A stretch of DNA of 15,114 bases from Streptomyces sp. NRRL B-1347 (GCF_000720325.1 NZ_JOJM01000104.1:1-15114), one strand, 5' to 3'. Shown: positions 1 through 6,613, counted from the stretch's first letter. Program-made: numbers and translations. Notes: generated by a model not told the origin, from the sequence alone.

Positions 1-1374
1 GGCCGGGGTGGTGCCGTCCCGGTACGGCGGGTGGGGCGACTGCTCGGGGGCCGCGGCGGCCGGGCGCGGGGTGGGCGCGGCGGTCGTCTCGCGGGTGCCG
101 CCGGGGCCGGTCCCCAGGGCGGAGTGGGTGGTGGAGGTGGCGCCGCGGGGGGCGGGCGTGGCGTCCGGTTCGGCGCCGAGCAGCCCCTGGGGCAGGATCA
201 GGACGGCCTGCACGCCGCCGTAGATGTTGGTCTGGAGGCGCACCGCGATGCCGTGGCGGCGGGCGAGGGCGGCGACGACGAACAGGCCGATGCGGCCGTC
301 CTGGAGGAGGCTCGCGACGTTGACCTGGTCGGGGTCGGCGAGGAGCTGGTTCATCCTGGTCTGCTCGGCGACGGGCATGCCGAGGCCGCGGTCCTCGACC
401 TCGACGGCGAGGCCGGACGTCACCCGGCCCGCGCGCAGCAGGACTTGGGTGTGCGGCGCGGAGAACACCGTGGCGTTCTCGACGAGTTCGGCGAGCAGGT
501 GGATGACGTCGGCGACGGCGTGGCCGCGCAGCGTGCCGTCGACGGGCGGCACCAGCTTGACCCGCGAGTACTGCTCGACCTCGGCGATGGACGAGCGGAG
601 CACCTCCGTCATGGACACGGGCCTGCTCCACTGGCGGCGCGAGACGGCGCCGCCGAGCACGGCGAGGTTCTCGGCGTGCCGCCGGATGCGGGTGGCCAGG
701 TGGTCGATGTGGAAGAGGCCCTTGAGGAGTTCGGGGTCCTCGACGGAGTTCTCCAGCTCGTCCAGGAGCGAGATCTCGCGGTGGACGAGCGACTGCAGGC
801 GCCGGGCGAGGTTCACGAAGACCTCGACCTTCTGCTCGCTGCCCGCCCGGCCGGAGAGCCGGGACGCCTGGACGACGGCGGTGAGGGCGCCCTCGTGGGC
901 GCGGGCCAGCTCGTCGGCGAGCAGGCCGAACTCGTCCTTGGCCGGCGCGGGGCGCGCGCCGGGCTCGCGCACCGCCGGGCTGTCGCCGTGGCGCAGCCGC
1001 TCGACGACCTCGCGCAGGTCGGCCTGGCCGCGCGCGGTGGCGCGGCGCAGCGCGACGACGCGGTCGCGCACGGACCGCGCGGCCCGGTCGGCGGCCACCG
1101 CCGCGATGACGATGCCGAGGACGCCGAGCCCGGCGGCGGCGCCGAGCAGGGCGAGCAGCGGCGGCTGCGGCCGGGCCCCGGCGGCGCGGATCATGAAGAG
1201 CACGGCCGCGCAGCCGCACAGCCCGACGGCGACGGCCGGCAGCACGGCGATGCGCATCAGCTGGAGCCGTATGCGCGTCTCGGGCGGCGGCGGCGCGGCG
1301 CGGCTCCCGGAGCGTCCGTGCCGTCCGCCCTCACGGCGGTCTGCGCGTGCTGCCGGTGCGCGAAGGTGAGACAT
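1..1374 (-). CDS. Conservon-type (CvnA-like) membrane sensor histidine kinase, C-terminus cut by window edge
   Basis: Minus-strand frame open from an ATG at 1374 to the window edge (458 codons, no stop). The start has GAGGA five bases upstream. Residues 1-36 are polar and Arg/Pro-rich. Two hydrophobic segments follow at about 41-62 and 73-95, joined by only about ten residues, so there is almost no extracellular sensor domain. A HAMP/linker-like stretch runs to about 185. The dimerisation helix contains FHIDHLATRIRRHAENL (H222, H225). The HATPase part shows the N-box ELVENA (N300), the G1 box DRGLGM (D328) and the G2 motif GRIG (360-363). The tail after about 395 is rich in Pro, Ala and Thr. 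The helix and N-box wording is typical of Streptomyces 'nitrate/nitrite sensor-like' kinases, the first gene of conservons (followed by roadblock, DUF742 and GTPase genes). That downstream context lies outside the window, so conservon membership is inferred. Confidence 0.88.
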   Translation of the reverse strand, partial: MSHLRAPAARADRREGGRHGRSGSRAAPPPPETRIRLQLMRIAVLPAVAVGLCGCAAVLFMIRAAGARPQPPLLALLGAAAGLGVLGIVIAAVAADRAARSVRDRVVALRRATARGQADLREVVERLRHGDSPAVREPGARPAPAKDEFGLLADELARAHEGALTAVVQASRLSGRAGSEQKVEVFVNLARRLQSLVHREISLLDELENSVEDPELLKGLFHIDHLATRIRRHAENLAVLGGAVSRRQWSRPVSMTEVLRSSIAEVEQYSRVKLVPPVDGTLRGHAVADVIHLLAELVENATVFSAPHTQVLLRAGRVTSGLAVEVEDRGLGMPVAEQTRMNQLLADPDQVNVASLLQDGRIGLFVVAALARRHGIAVRLQTNIYGGVQAVLILPQGLLGAEPDATPAPRGATSTTHSALGTGPGGTRETTAAPTPRPAAAAPEQSPHPPYRDGTTPA

Positions 1375-1400
1375 CAGCGTCCTCGGTACGTAGCGACGCG

Positions 1401-1423
1401 TGCCGCAGCGGTCCGCTGCGGCA
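1401..1423. repeat. Perfect 10-bp inverted repeat just upstream of the kinase start
   Basis: Arms TGCCGCAGCG and CGCTGCGGCA are separated by three bases (GTC). The element ends 27 bases upstream of the kinase ATG, so it lies in or next to the 5' leader. It could form an RNA hairpin before the ribosome binding site or be a dimeric regulator site. There is no T-tract on either side, so a simple terminator is less likely. Confidence 0.6.
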
Positions 1424-1462
1424 CCTCGTCGATGGCATCGCGGTGCCGGCCGGCAGGCCGAA

Positions 1463-1486
1463 GATGTCATCCCTGATGTCATCCCT
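1463..1486. repeat. Tandem 12-bp direct repeat (GATGTCATCCCT x2)
   Basis: Two exact, adjacent copies of GATGTCATCCCT lie at 1463-1474 and 1475-1486, about 90-110 bases upstream of the kinase start. The 12-bp period is close to one helical turn, which would suit two protein subunits on one face of the DNA. It could equally be a local duplication. Confidence 0.6.
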
Positions 1487-1672
1487 GCGTCGCCCGACGG
1501 CCACACACGGTAGTCGTCACGACATCACGTGCGGTGGGCAGTTGCCAAAGTCCGGTGGGCAGCGTCCCGCTCTGGTATGACGCGTCGTACGAGAGGACGA
1601 AATGTGTCGTACGTCAGCGCGAGCGCGGGGATGTGTGCCGTACAAAGTGTGCGTCGGACGTCAGTTCCCGGT

Positions 1673-1699
1673 GGGGGCGCGGGCCGGGGGCGCGCCCCC
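1673..1699 (-). terminator. GC-rich hairpin downstream of the MBL-fold gene, probable terminator
   Basis: The arms GGGGGCGCG (1673-1681) and CGCGCCCCC (1691-1699) can form a 9-bp stem with a 9-base loop, starting 32 bases after the stop codon of the minus-strand gene. There is no U-tract, which is common for Streptomyces terminators. The neighbouring sequence at 1705-1730 is also very G/C-rich and could pair in other ways. Confidence 0.4.
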
Positions 1700-1730
1700 T
1701 TCGGAGCGGCCCGCCCCCCGGGGCCCGGCG

Positions 1731-2909
1731 TCAGCCGACGGGCGCGGTCTCCTGGTCCGCCGCGTCGAGGGCCGGGCGCGGCCCGTGGTCGCTCCAGCCG
1801 CCTTCCGGCGCGACGGCGACCGCGCGCCACCACGGGGCGTCGGGCACCGCGCCGGACGTCGGCTCGAACGGCTCGCCGGGGATGGGCAGCGCCACCGGGG
1901 CACCCGCGGCGCGCGCGGCGGCGAGCGTCTCCTCGCCGGGCTCCGACCAGGCGTGCGGCGCGAGGTTGAACGTGCCCCAGTGGATCGGGAGCAGCACGCC
2001 GTGCGGCCGCCCGCCCTGGAGGTCGAGGTGGGCGCGCACGCCCTCCTCGGGCCGCATGTGGATGTCGGGCCAGAACTCGGAGTACGCACCGATCTGGATC
2101 ATGGTGGCGTCGAACGGGCCGTAGGCGGCGCCGATGTCCGCGAAGCCCGGGAAGTACCCGGTGTCACCGCTGTGGAAGACGCGGTGCTCGGGGCCCGTGA
2201 CGCTCCAGGACGCCCACAGCGTGTGCTGCTGGTTGCGCAGCCCCCGGCCGCAGAAGTGCCGGGCGGGGGTCGCCGTCAGGGTCAGGTCCGCGACGTCCGT
2301 GGACTCGTGCCAGTCGAGCTCGCGCAGCCGGTCCGCGGGCACGCCCCAGTGCTCCAGGTGCGCGCCGACGCCGAGCGGCACCGCGAACACCGTGTCCGTG
2401 CCCGCGAGGGCCTTGATGCTGGGCAGGTCCAGGTGGTCGTAGTGGTCGTGCGAGATGACGACCGCGTCGACCGGGCCGAGCGCGGCCAGCGGCAGGGGCA
2501 CCGGGTGCAGGCGCTTGGGCCCGACGAAGGCGAAGGGCGAGCAGCGCTCGCCCCACACGGGGTCGAAGAGCACCCGGCGCCCGTCGATCTCGGCGAGGAC
2601 GCTGGAGTGCCCCATCCAGGTGAGCCGCAGGCCGCTCGCCGGGGGCTTGGCGAGGTCCGCGAGGGTCGTGGCGTGCACCGGAACGTGGCCCGCGGGGGCG
2701 CGCCGGGACCGCTCCTCGCGGCGGAAGTAGACCTTCGCGAACTCCAGGGCGGAGCCGGAGGGGCGGGTGCGCGCCCCGACCGGGTTCTGGAACGAGCCGT
2801 TCGCGAAATTCGGCGATCTGCGGATGCGGGCGAGCCGGTCACCGGCCGGATCCGCGCCGAACGCGGGCGTGCGCAGGGAGCGGAGCAGGGGGCTCAGGGA
2901 CCGGGACAC
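1731..2909 (-). CDS. MBL-fold metal-dependent hydrolase (UlaG/NAPE-PLD-like, COG2220 type)
   Basis: 392-residue protein. The GTG at 2909 is chosen because GGAGGT lies five bases upstream and the family N-terminus (an RIRRSPNFANGSFQNP-like segment) follows. The open frame extends further upstream only through a low-complexity repeat. Metal-binding motifs of the metallo-beta-lactamase fold are complete: HDHYDH at 154-159, H218 (in ARHFCGRG), D249 (in HSGDTGYF) and H310 (in PIHWGTFN). The GHSS-type strand before the first motif and the late HWGTFN motif point to the UlaG/RomA/NAPE-hydrolysing phospholipase D-like branch rather than beta-lactamases or glyoxalases. Members act on phosphodiester or lactone substrates; the substrate here cannot be told. 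No signal peptide or membrane segment, so it is likely cytoplasmic. It is monocistronic and divergent from the AhpD-like gene. Confidence 0.9.
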   Translation of the reverse strand: MSRSLSPLLRSLRTPAFGADPAGDRLARIRRSPNFANGSFQNPVGARTRPSGSALEFAKVYFRREERSRRAPAGHVPVHATTLADLAKPPASGLRLTWMGHSSVLAEIDGRRVLFDPVWGERCSPFAFVGPKRLHPVPLPLAALGPVDAVVISHDHYDHLDLPSIKALAGTDTVFAVPLGVGAHLEHWGVPADRLRELDWHESTDVADLTLTATPARHFCGRGLRNQQHTLWASWSVTGPEHRVFHSGDTGYFPGFADIGAAYGPFDATMIQIGAYSEFWPDIHMRPEEGVRAHLDLQGGRPHGVLLPIHWGTFNLAPHAWSEPGEETLAAARAAGAPVALPIPGEPFEPTSGAVPDAPWWRAVAVAPEGGWSDHGPRPALDAADQETAPVG

Positions 2910-2946
2910 GGCGCACCTCCAGAAACAGGGCTGCTCAGGCCTCCCC

Positions 2947-2952
2947 ATTATG
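2947..2952 (-). promoter_or_regulatory. Candidate -10 element for the MBL-fold gene
   Basis: On the minus strand this reads CATAAT, five of six matches to TATAAT, in otherwise G/C-rich DNA 38 bases upstream of the GTG start. Transcription would begin near 2940 and include the GGAGGT. No good -35 lies at 16-18 bp; TTGTCA is only about 11 bp away. Confidence 0.3.
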
Positions 2953-2990
2953 TGCGCCACCGCTGACAACGACCGCCGGGGCCGGTTCAC

Positions 2991-3030
2991 ACGGCCCCCA
3001 CGGCCCCCACGGCCCCCACGGCCCCCACGG
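2991..3030. repeat. 9-bp tandem repeat, unit ACGGCCCCC, about 4.4 copies
   Basis: Four exact units (2991-2999, 3000-3008, 3009-3017, 3018-3026) are followed by a partial ACGG. It sits in the divergent intergenic region between the MBL-fold gene and the AhpD-like gene, 50 bases upstream of the candidate ECF41 -35 element. Copy number at such an array can change by slippage, so it may vary between strains. Confidence 0.85.
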
Positions 3031-3079
3031 ACCACGCAGACCGGGCAGACCGCGCGCGGACCGCCGCGCGGGATCCCGA

Positions 3080-3107
3080 TGTCACATCCGCGCACCCCCG
3101 GTCCGTC
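3080..3107 (+). promoter_or_regulatory. Candidate ECF41-type sigma factor promoter of the AhpD-like gene
   Basis: TGTCACA (3080-3086) is followed after 17 bases by CGTC (3104-3107). ECF41 sigma factors recognise, as I recall the published motif, TGTCACA and CGTC about 16 bases apart. They typically control genes for carboxymuconolactone decarboxylase-like proteins, oxidoreductases or epimerases. The downstream gene belongs to the first class, so motif and target agree. The predicted start of transcription is around 3112-3116, giving a leader of roughly 42 bases with GGAGGT at 3145-3150. No ECF sigma gene lies in the window, so it would act in trans. The one-base longer spacer is a caveat. Confidence 0.5.
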
Positions 3108-3156
3108 ACATCGGTACTACGGCGAAGGACGCCGCGTACGACGTGGAGGTGGCCCC

Positions 3157-3735
3157 ATGGCCCGCATCTCGCTCACCCCGCCCCGCAGCCTGTTCTTCCG
3201 GATCATGGAGCGGTACTCGAAGCGTGCCTACGGCAAGGTCCTGGACCCGGGCAAGGCGATGGCCCACCACCGCCGCGTCCTGTGGTCGTACCTCCGCTTC
3301 GAGCAGTCCGTGGCCAAGTGGAACAAGCTGGACGCGGGCCTGAAGGAGCTCGCGGTGATGGCGTCGGCGGCCTCGATCGGCTGCTCCTGGTGCATGGACT
3401 TCGGCTACTGGGAGGGCCACCGGCTCGGCATGGACCCGCGCAAGCTGCACGGCGTGCCGCTGTGGCGCGAGAGCGACGCGTACACGCCCCTGGAGCGCGA
3501 CGTCATGGCGTACGCGGAGGCGATGACCGCGAACCCGCCGGAGGTCGACGACGAGCTGGCCGGGCGGCTGGTGCAGCGGCTCGGCGAGGCCGCGTTCGTC
3601 GAGCTGACGATGATCGTGGCGGTGGAGAACCTGCGCTCGCGCTTCAACTCCGCGATGGGCCTGACCAGTCAGGGCTTCAAGGACTCCTGCGACCTGCGCG
3701 GGGCGCCCGCGGGCGGGGCGCGCGACACCCTGTGA
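3157..3735 (+). CDS. Carboxymuconolactone decarboxylase/AhpD-like family protein
   Basis: 192-residue protein. The ATG is preceded by GGAGGT with six bases between. The core reads ELAVMASAASIGCSWCMDFG with a CxxC pair at C76 and C79 and H88 following, the redox signature of AhpD-like alkylhydroperoxidases within the carboxymuconolactone decarboxylase superfamily. The CxxC makes a peroxidase or disulfide-exchange role more likely than true decarboxylation. The surrounding sequence (leader with RxMERYSKRAYG, later YTPLERDVMAYAEAM and LTMIVAVENLRSRFN) is a typical all-helical CMD domain. No signal peptide, so cytosolic. It stands alone: the MBL-fold gene is divergent, and the next operon starts behind a large palindrome. 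The candidate ECF41 promoter suggests envelope- or oxidative-stress control. The physiological substrate is unknown. Confidence 0.9.
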   Translation: MARISLTPPRSLFFRIMERYSKRAYGKVLDPGKAMAHHRRVLWSYLRFEQSVAKWNKLDAGLKELAVMASAASIGCSWCMDFGYWEGHRLGMDPRKLHGVPLWRESDAYTPLERDVMAYAEAMTANPPEVDDELAGRLVQRLGEAAFVELTMIVAVENLRSRFNSAMGLTSQGFKDSCDLRGAPAGGARDTL

Positions 3736-3751
3736 CCGGCGCGGTCCTGCG

Positions 3752-3795
3752 TGCTGTACTGGCTACTGAATGATCAGTCAGTAGCCAGTACAGCA
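3752..3795. promoter_or_regulatory. 44-bp near-perfect palindrome, probable TetR-family operator of the dehydrogenase operon
   Basis: 18-bp arms (3752-3769 and 3778-3795) are exact reverse complements. The centre is TGATCA, and only one base pair (3770/3777) breaks symmetry. The inner core, TACTGA-x-TGATCA-x-TCAGTA, has the usual look of a TetR-family site. It ends 21 bases before the dehydrogenase ATG and overlaps where the promoter should lie, so a bound repressor would block transcription. The regulator is the second gene of the same operon. The palindrome also begins 16 bases after the stop of the AhpD-like gene and could act as its terminator as a long hairpin. Confidence 0.8.
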
Positions 3796-3816
3796 GCAGT
3801 CCGTACAGGAGTCCGC

Positions 3817-5052
3817 ATGCCCGTGCCGCCCGAGCCCCTCATCTCGCTGACGTGGACCGATCACGTCACCGGCCGTCAGGGCTTCCTGGTCGTCGACCGC
3901 CTGGTGCGCGGCGTGTGCAGCGGCGGCCTGCGGATGCGGCCGGGCTGCACCCTCCAGGAGGTCACCGGACTCGCCCGCGGCATGACCATGAAGGAGGCCC
4001 TGCACTACGACCCGGCGGCGCGGTACGTCCCGCTCGGCGGCGCCAAGGGCGGCATCGACTGCGACCCGCGCTCCCCCGAGGCGTACGGCCTGCTGGTGCG
4101 CTACCTGCGGGCGATGCGGCCGTACGTCGAGGCCTTCTGGAACACCGGCGAGGACCTCGGCCTGACCCAGGAGGTCATCGACCGGGCCGCCGCCGACGCG
4201 GGCCTGACCTCCACCGTGCAGGCCGCCTACCCGCTGCTCGACGACGCGGCCGCGGCGCGGCGGCGGCTCGCGGCCGCCTTCGCCGTCGAGGTCGACGGGA
4301 TCGGCCTCGACGCGCTCGTCGGCGGCTGCGGCGTCGCCGAGTCCGTCCTGACCGCCCTGGACGCGGCGGGCACGGACCACCATCACGCGCGCGTGGCGGT
4401 GCAGGGCCTCGGCACGATGGGCGGCGCCACCGCGCGCTTCCTCACGCGCGCGGGGCTCACGGTGGTGGCCGTCGCCGACGTCAAGGGCACCATCGCCAAC
4501 CCCGCGGGCCTGGACGTGGAGGCGCTGCTCGGCGCGCGCGACGCGTACGGCACCGTCGACCGCGCCGCGCTGCGCCCCGGCGACCGCGAGCTGCCGGGCG
4601 ACGCCTGGCTGGCCGCCGACGTGGAGGTCCTGGTGCCCGCCGCCGTGTCGTACGCGATCGACGCGTCGAACCAGGAGCGGGTCACGGCGCGCTGGATCGC
4701 CGAGGCCGCGAACATGCCGGTGCTCCCGGAGGCGGAGCGGCTGCTCGCCGCGCGCGGCGTCACCGTCCTCCCGGACGTCGTCGTGAACTCCGGCACGAAC
4801 GCCTGGTGGTGGTGGACCCTGTTCGGCGACATCGGGGAGCCCGCCGACAAGGCCGACGAGGCCTTCGCGTACACGCGCCGCGCCCTGCGCGCGCTGGTCG
4901 GGCAGCTGCTCACGCGCGCGGAGCGCGACGGCAGCACGCCCCGGGCCGCCGCCCACGCCCTGGCGGCCGACCGGCTGCCGGAGATCGCCGAGCGCTTCGG
5001 CGGGGGCGCGCCCGCCCACGTCCGCCGGGGGCGCACCACACCCGCTGGGTAG
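3817..5052 (+). CDS. Glu/Leu/Phe/Val dehydrogenase-family protein (divergent amino acid dehydrogenase)
   Basis: 411-residue protein. The ATG is chosen because AGGAG lies five bases upstream; frame-open codons before it fall inside the palindrome. The N-terminal dimerisation/substrate domain contains MTMKEAL (K59), PLGGAKGG (catalytic Lys K77) and NTGEDLG (D113, matching the catalytic Asp). A Rossmann domain follows with GLGTMG at 197-202 and a VADVKG strand end. This is the oxidative deamination/reductive amination family acting on 2-oxo acids and amino acids with NAD(P). Odd features: the family's late NAGG motif is here NSGT (from N324), followed by four consecutive tryptophans (330-333). 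It is therefore not a standard glutamate, leucine or valine dehydrogenase and the substrate cannot be assigned. It is first in an operon with the TetR gene nine bases downstream. Confidence 0.88.
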   Translation: MPVPPEPLISLTWTDHVTGRQGFLVVDRLVRGVCSGGLRMRPGCTLQEVTGLARGMTMKEALHYDPAARYVPLGGAKGGIDCDPRSPEAYGLLVRYLRAMRPYVEAFWNTGEDLGLTQEVIDRAAADAGLTSTVQAAYPLLDDAAAARRRLAAAFAVEVDGIGLDALVGGCGVAESVLTALDAAGTDHHHARVAVQGLGTMGGATARFLTRAGLTVVAVADVKGTIANPAGLDVEALLGARDAYGTVDRAALRPGDRELPGDAWLAADVEVLVPAAVSYAIDASNQERVTARWIAEAANMPVLPEAERLLAARGVTVLPDVVVNSGTNAWWWWTLFGDIGEPADKADEAFAYTRRALRALVGQLLTRAERDGSTPRAAAHALAADRLPEIAERFGGGAPAHVRRGRTTPAG

Positions 5053-5061
5053 GGTCGGGGC

Positions 5062-5670
5062 GTGACGAGGGTGCGGCTGAGCGTGGCGGAGCGGCGGGTG
5101 GAGCTGCTGACCGCCACCGTCGAGCAGATCGAGGCGCGGGGCGTGGCGGCCGTGCGCATCGCCGACGTGGCGGCCTCGCTCGGGGTGAGCAACGCGCTCG
5201 TGCTGTACCACTTCTCGACCAAGGACGAGCTGGTCGCGGCCGCGTTCGCGCACGCCGCCGAGGGCGACCTGGCCCGTCTGGAGAAGCTGCTGCGCCGCCG
5301 TACGTCCGCGCTGCGCCGGCTGCGGGCCGCCGTGCGCTGGTACGCGCCGACGGGGCAGGCCAAGGGCTGGCGGCTGTGGATCGAGGGCTGGGCCGCGGCC
5401 GTGCGCGAGCCCGCCCTGCGGGAGGTGACGCGCGACCTCGACCAGCGCTGGAAGGCGGCGCTCGCCGAGGTCGTCGCTCAGGGCGTGGCCGCGGGCGAGT
5501 TCCGCTGCCCCGACCCGATGGGCGCGGCCCTGCGCCTCACCGCGCTGCTCGACGGCCTGGCCGTGCAGCTGACGGCGTACGGCGCGGTGTCCCGGGCCCG
5601 CGCCCGCGCCTGGACGGACGAGGCGCTCGCCCGGGAGCTGGGCCTGTCCGTGGCGGACCTGCGGGCCTGA
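5062..5670 (+). CDS. TetR/AcrR-family transcriptional regulator
   Basis: 202-residue protein starting at GTG, nine bases after the dehydrogenase stop; a weak G-rich stretch serves as ribosome binding site, consistent with coupled translation. The N-terminal helix-turn-helix (about residues 11-58) reads RIADVAASLGVSNALVLYHF followed by STKDELVAAAF, the classic TetR DNA-binding pattern. The C-terminal ligand/dimer part is helical with many Trp and Arg residues (WYAPTGQAKGWRLWIEGW) and ends in a TetR_C-like helix bundle. Being cotranscribed with the dehydrogenase and having a large palindrome in front of the operon, it probably represses both genes and is released by an effector, perhaps the dehydrogenase substrate. 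The effector is inferred, not visible. Confidence 0.92.
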   Translation: MTRVRLSVAERRVELLTATVEQIEARGVAAVRIADVAASLGVSNALVLYHFSTKDELVAAAFAHAAEGDLARLEKLLRRRTSALRRLRAAVRWYAPTGQAKGWRLWIEGWAAAVREPALREVTRDLDQRWKAALAEVVAQGVAAGEFRCPDPMGAALRLTALLDGLAVQLTAYGAVSRARARAWTDEALARELGLSVADLRA

Positions 5671-5688
5671 GGGCCCGGGCCGCGGGGG

Positions 5689-6447
5689 CTAGCCCAGCTC
5701 GTACACGGCGGTGAGCGTCACGTGGTCCTCGATCTCCCCGGGTGCGACCGGGACGCCCTGGTCCTTGGTGAGGGCCTCCACGGGCACCGCCATCGGCCGC
5801 GGGCCGCCGCCGTCGCTCTCGCTGAGCGAGACGAGGCGGCCGAGGGGGCGGCCGCTCAGCCGCGCGTACTGCTCCGCCTTGGCGCGCGCGTCGTCGTGCG
5901 CGGCCGCGCGGGCCTCGGCCCGCAGCTCCCGCCTGTCGGCGACGTCGAAGGTCACGCCGTGCACGCGGCCCGCGTCACCGGCGGCGTCCAGCGCGGCCTG
6001 GATGACCCGGCCGGTGGCGGCGAGGTCGCGCACGGTCAGCGAGAACGACTGGGCGGCCCGGTACCCGGTGAGCTTGGACGCGCCGCCCTCGTCCTTGTAC
6101 ACGGCGGAAAGCGACAGGCTCTCCGTGCGGGCGTCGCGTTCGGCGACGCCCTGTTCGCGCGCGGCGGCGAGCAGCGCCCGCGCCGCGGTGTTCTGCGCGG
6201 CGAGCGCCTTCTGGGACGTCGGCGCGGTCACCTCGACGCCCATGCTGACCACGGCCTGGTCCGGCGCCGCGCTGGCGGAGCCGGTGCCGGTCACCGTCAC
6301 CGTGGCGGGGTTCCGCGCGGCCACGGCGGCGGGCGCCGCGGCGGACGGCACCGCGGCCACGGCGGGCACGGCCGCGAGTCCGAGGGCGGCGAGCGCGAGC
6401 AGCGCCGTGGCGAGAGGGCGTACGGGCGCGTACGGGCGTGACGGCAT
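5689..6447 (-). CDS. Secreted SIMPL domain (DUF541) protein
   Basis: 252-residue protein. The ATG at 6447 has GGAAGGA nine bases upstream and begins a clear Sec signal peptide: Arg-containing start, hydrophobic run LATALLALAALGLAAV at about 12-27, and Ala-rich cleavage region near 30-45. The mature part is one SIMPL domain: ATVTVTGTGSASAAPDQAVV near the start, ALLAAAREQGVAERDARTES, GYRAAQSFSLTVRDL, then ARAKAEQYARLSGRPLGRLVSLSE and a final strand VTLTAVYELG. In other bacteria SIMPL proteins are periplasmic or secreted, and some affect outer membrane or stress functions; the role in Streptomyces is not established. It ends 18 bases from the TetR stop on the opposite strand. It lies downstream of the SGNH hydrolase gene on the same strand, but a hairpin between them argues for separate transcription. 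Confidence 0.9.
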   Translation of the reverse strand: MPSRPYAPVRPLATALLALAALGLAAVPAVAAVPSAAAPAAVAARNPATVTVTGTGSASAAPDQAVVSMGVEVTAPTSQKALAAQNTAARALLAAAREQGVAERDARTESLSLSAVYKDEGGASKLTGYRAAQSFSLTVRDLAATGRVIQAALDAAGDAGRVHGVTFDVADRRELRAEARAAAHDDARAKAEQYARLSGRPLGRLVSLSESDGGGPRPMAVPVEALTKDQGVPVAPGEIEDHVTLTAVYELG

Positions 6448-6477
6448 GGGCGGGAGTCCTTCCGGTGTGCCGGTCGT

Positions 6478-6495
6478 CCGCCCCGCGCGGGGCGG
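6478..6495. repeat. 18-bp GC palindrome upstream of the SIMPL gene
   Basis: A perfect palindrome (CCGCCCCGC and its complement) lies 31 bases upstream of the SIMPL ATG, in its 5' region. Another inverted repeat with arms CCCGCGCG/CGCGCGGG and a 4-base spacer occurs at 6537-6556. Both could fold in the mRNA leader or act as terminators for the upstream gene. In DNA this G/C-rich, chance pairing is common. Confidence 0.35.
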
Positions 6496-6591
6496 CCCGC
6501 CGCCCCGCGGGGAGACGGCTGGCCGCCATCCCAGCACCCGCGCGCACGCGCGCGGGGACGCCACTCCCGCCCTGTCACCTCACCGGTCCAC

Positions 6592-6613
6592 CCCCGCCCG
6601 AACCGGGCAGGGG
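6592..6613 (-). terminator. Probable terminator of the SGNH hydrolase gene
   Basis: Arms CCCCGCCCG (6592-6600) and CGGGC-A-GGGG (6604-6613) surround an AAC loop, giving a 9-bp stem with one bulged base directly after the stop codon at 6615-6617. No U-tract follows on the minus strand. Confidence 0.5.

Larger units (their letters stand above)
1375..1730. other. Non-coding 356-base leader/promoter region with several repeats
   Basis: This is the gap between the stop of the MBL-fold gene and the start of the kinase gene, both on the minus strand. No credible gene was found on either strand. Base composition dips below that of the neighbouring genes between about 1495 and 1660. The region contains a 10-bp inverted repeat (1401-1423), a tandem 12-mer (1463-1486), two copies of CGGTGGGCAG 21 bp apart (1532-1541 and 1553-1562), two copies of GTCGTACG 22 bp apart (1584-1591 and 1606-1613), and a further CGTAC at 1639-1643. 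Helical-turn spacing of the direct repeats suggests binding sites for one or more regulators of the kinase operon. No confident -35/-10 pair was identified. Confidence 0.6.

Noticed and set aside
31..1476. Long plus-strand open frames opposite the sensor kinase
   Set aside because: They encode low-complexity Gly/Ala/Arg/Asp-rich protein with no family motif, whereas the minus frame gives a textbook histidine kinase.
2910..3095. N-terminal extension of the MBL-fold protein up to an ATG at 3095
   Set aside because: The extension translates the 9-bp minisatellite into Gly-Gly-Arg repeats and has no family similarity. The GTG at 2909 has an ideal GGAGGT.
3852..5714. A 620-codon plus-strand frame overlapping the dehydrogenase and TetR genes
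   Set aside because: Arg/Gly/Ala/Pro-rich shadow in another frame, with no motif and no ribosome binding site.
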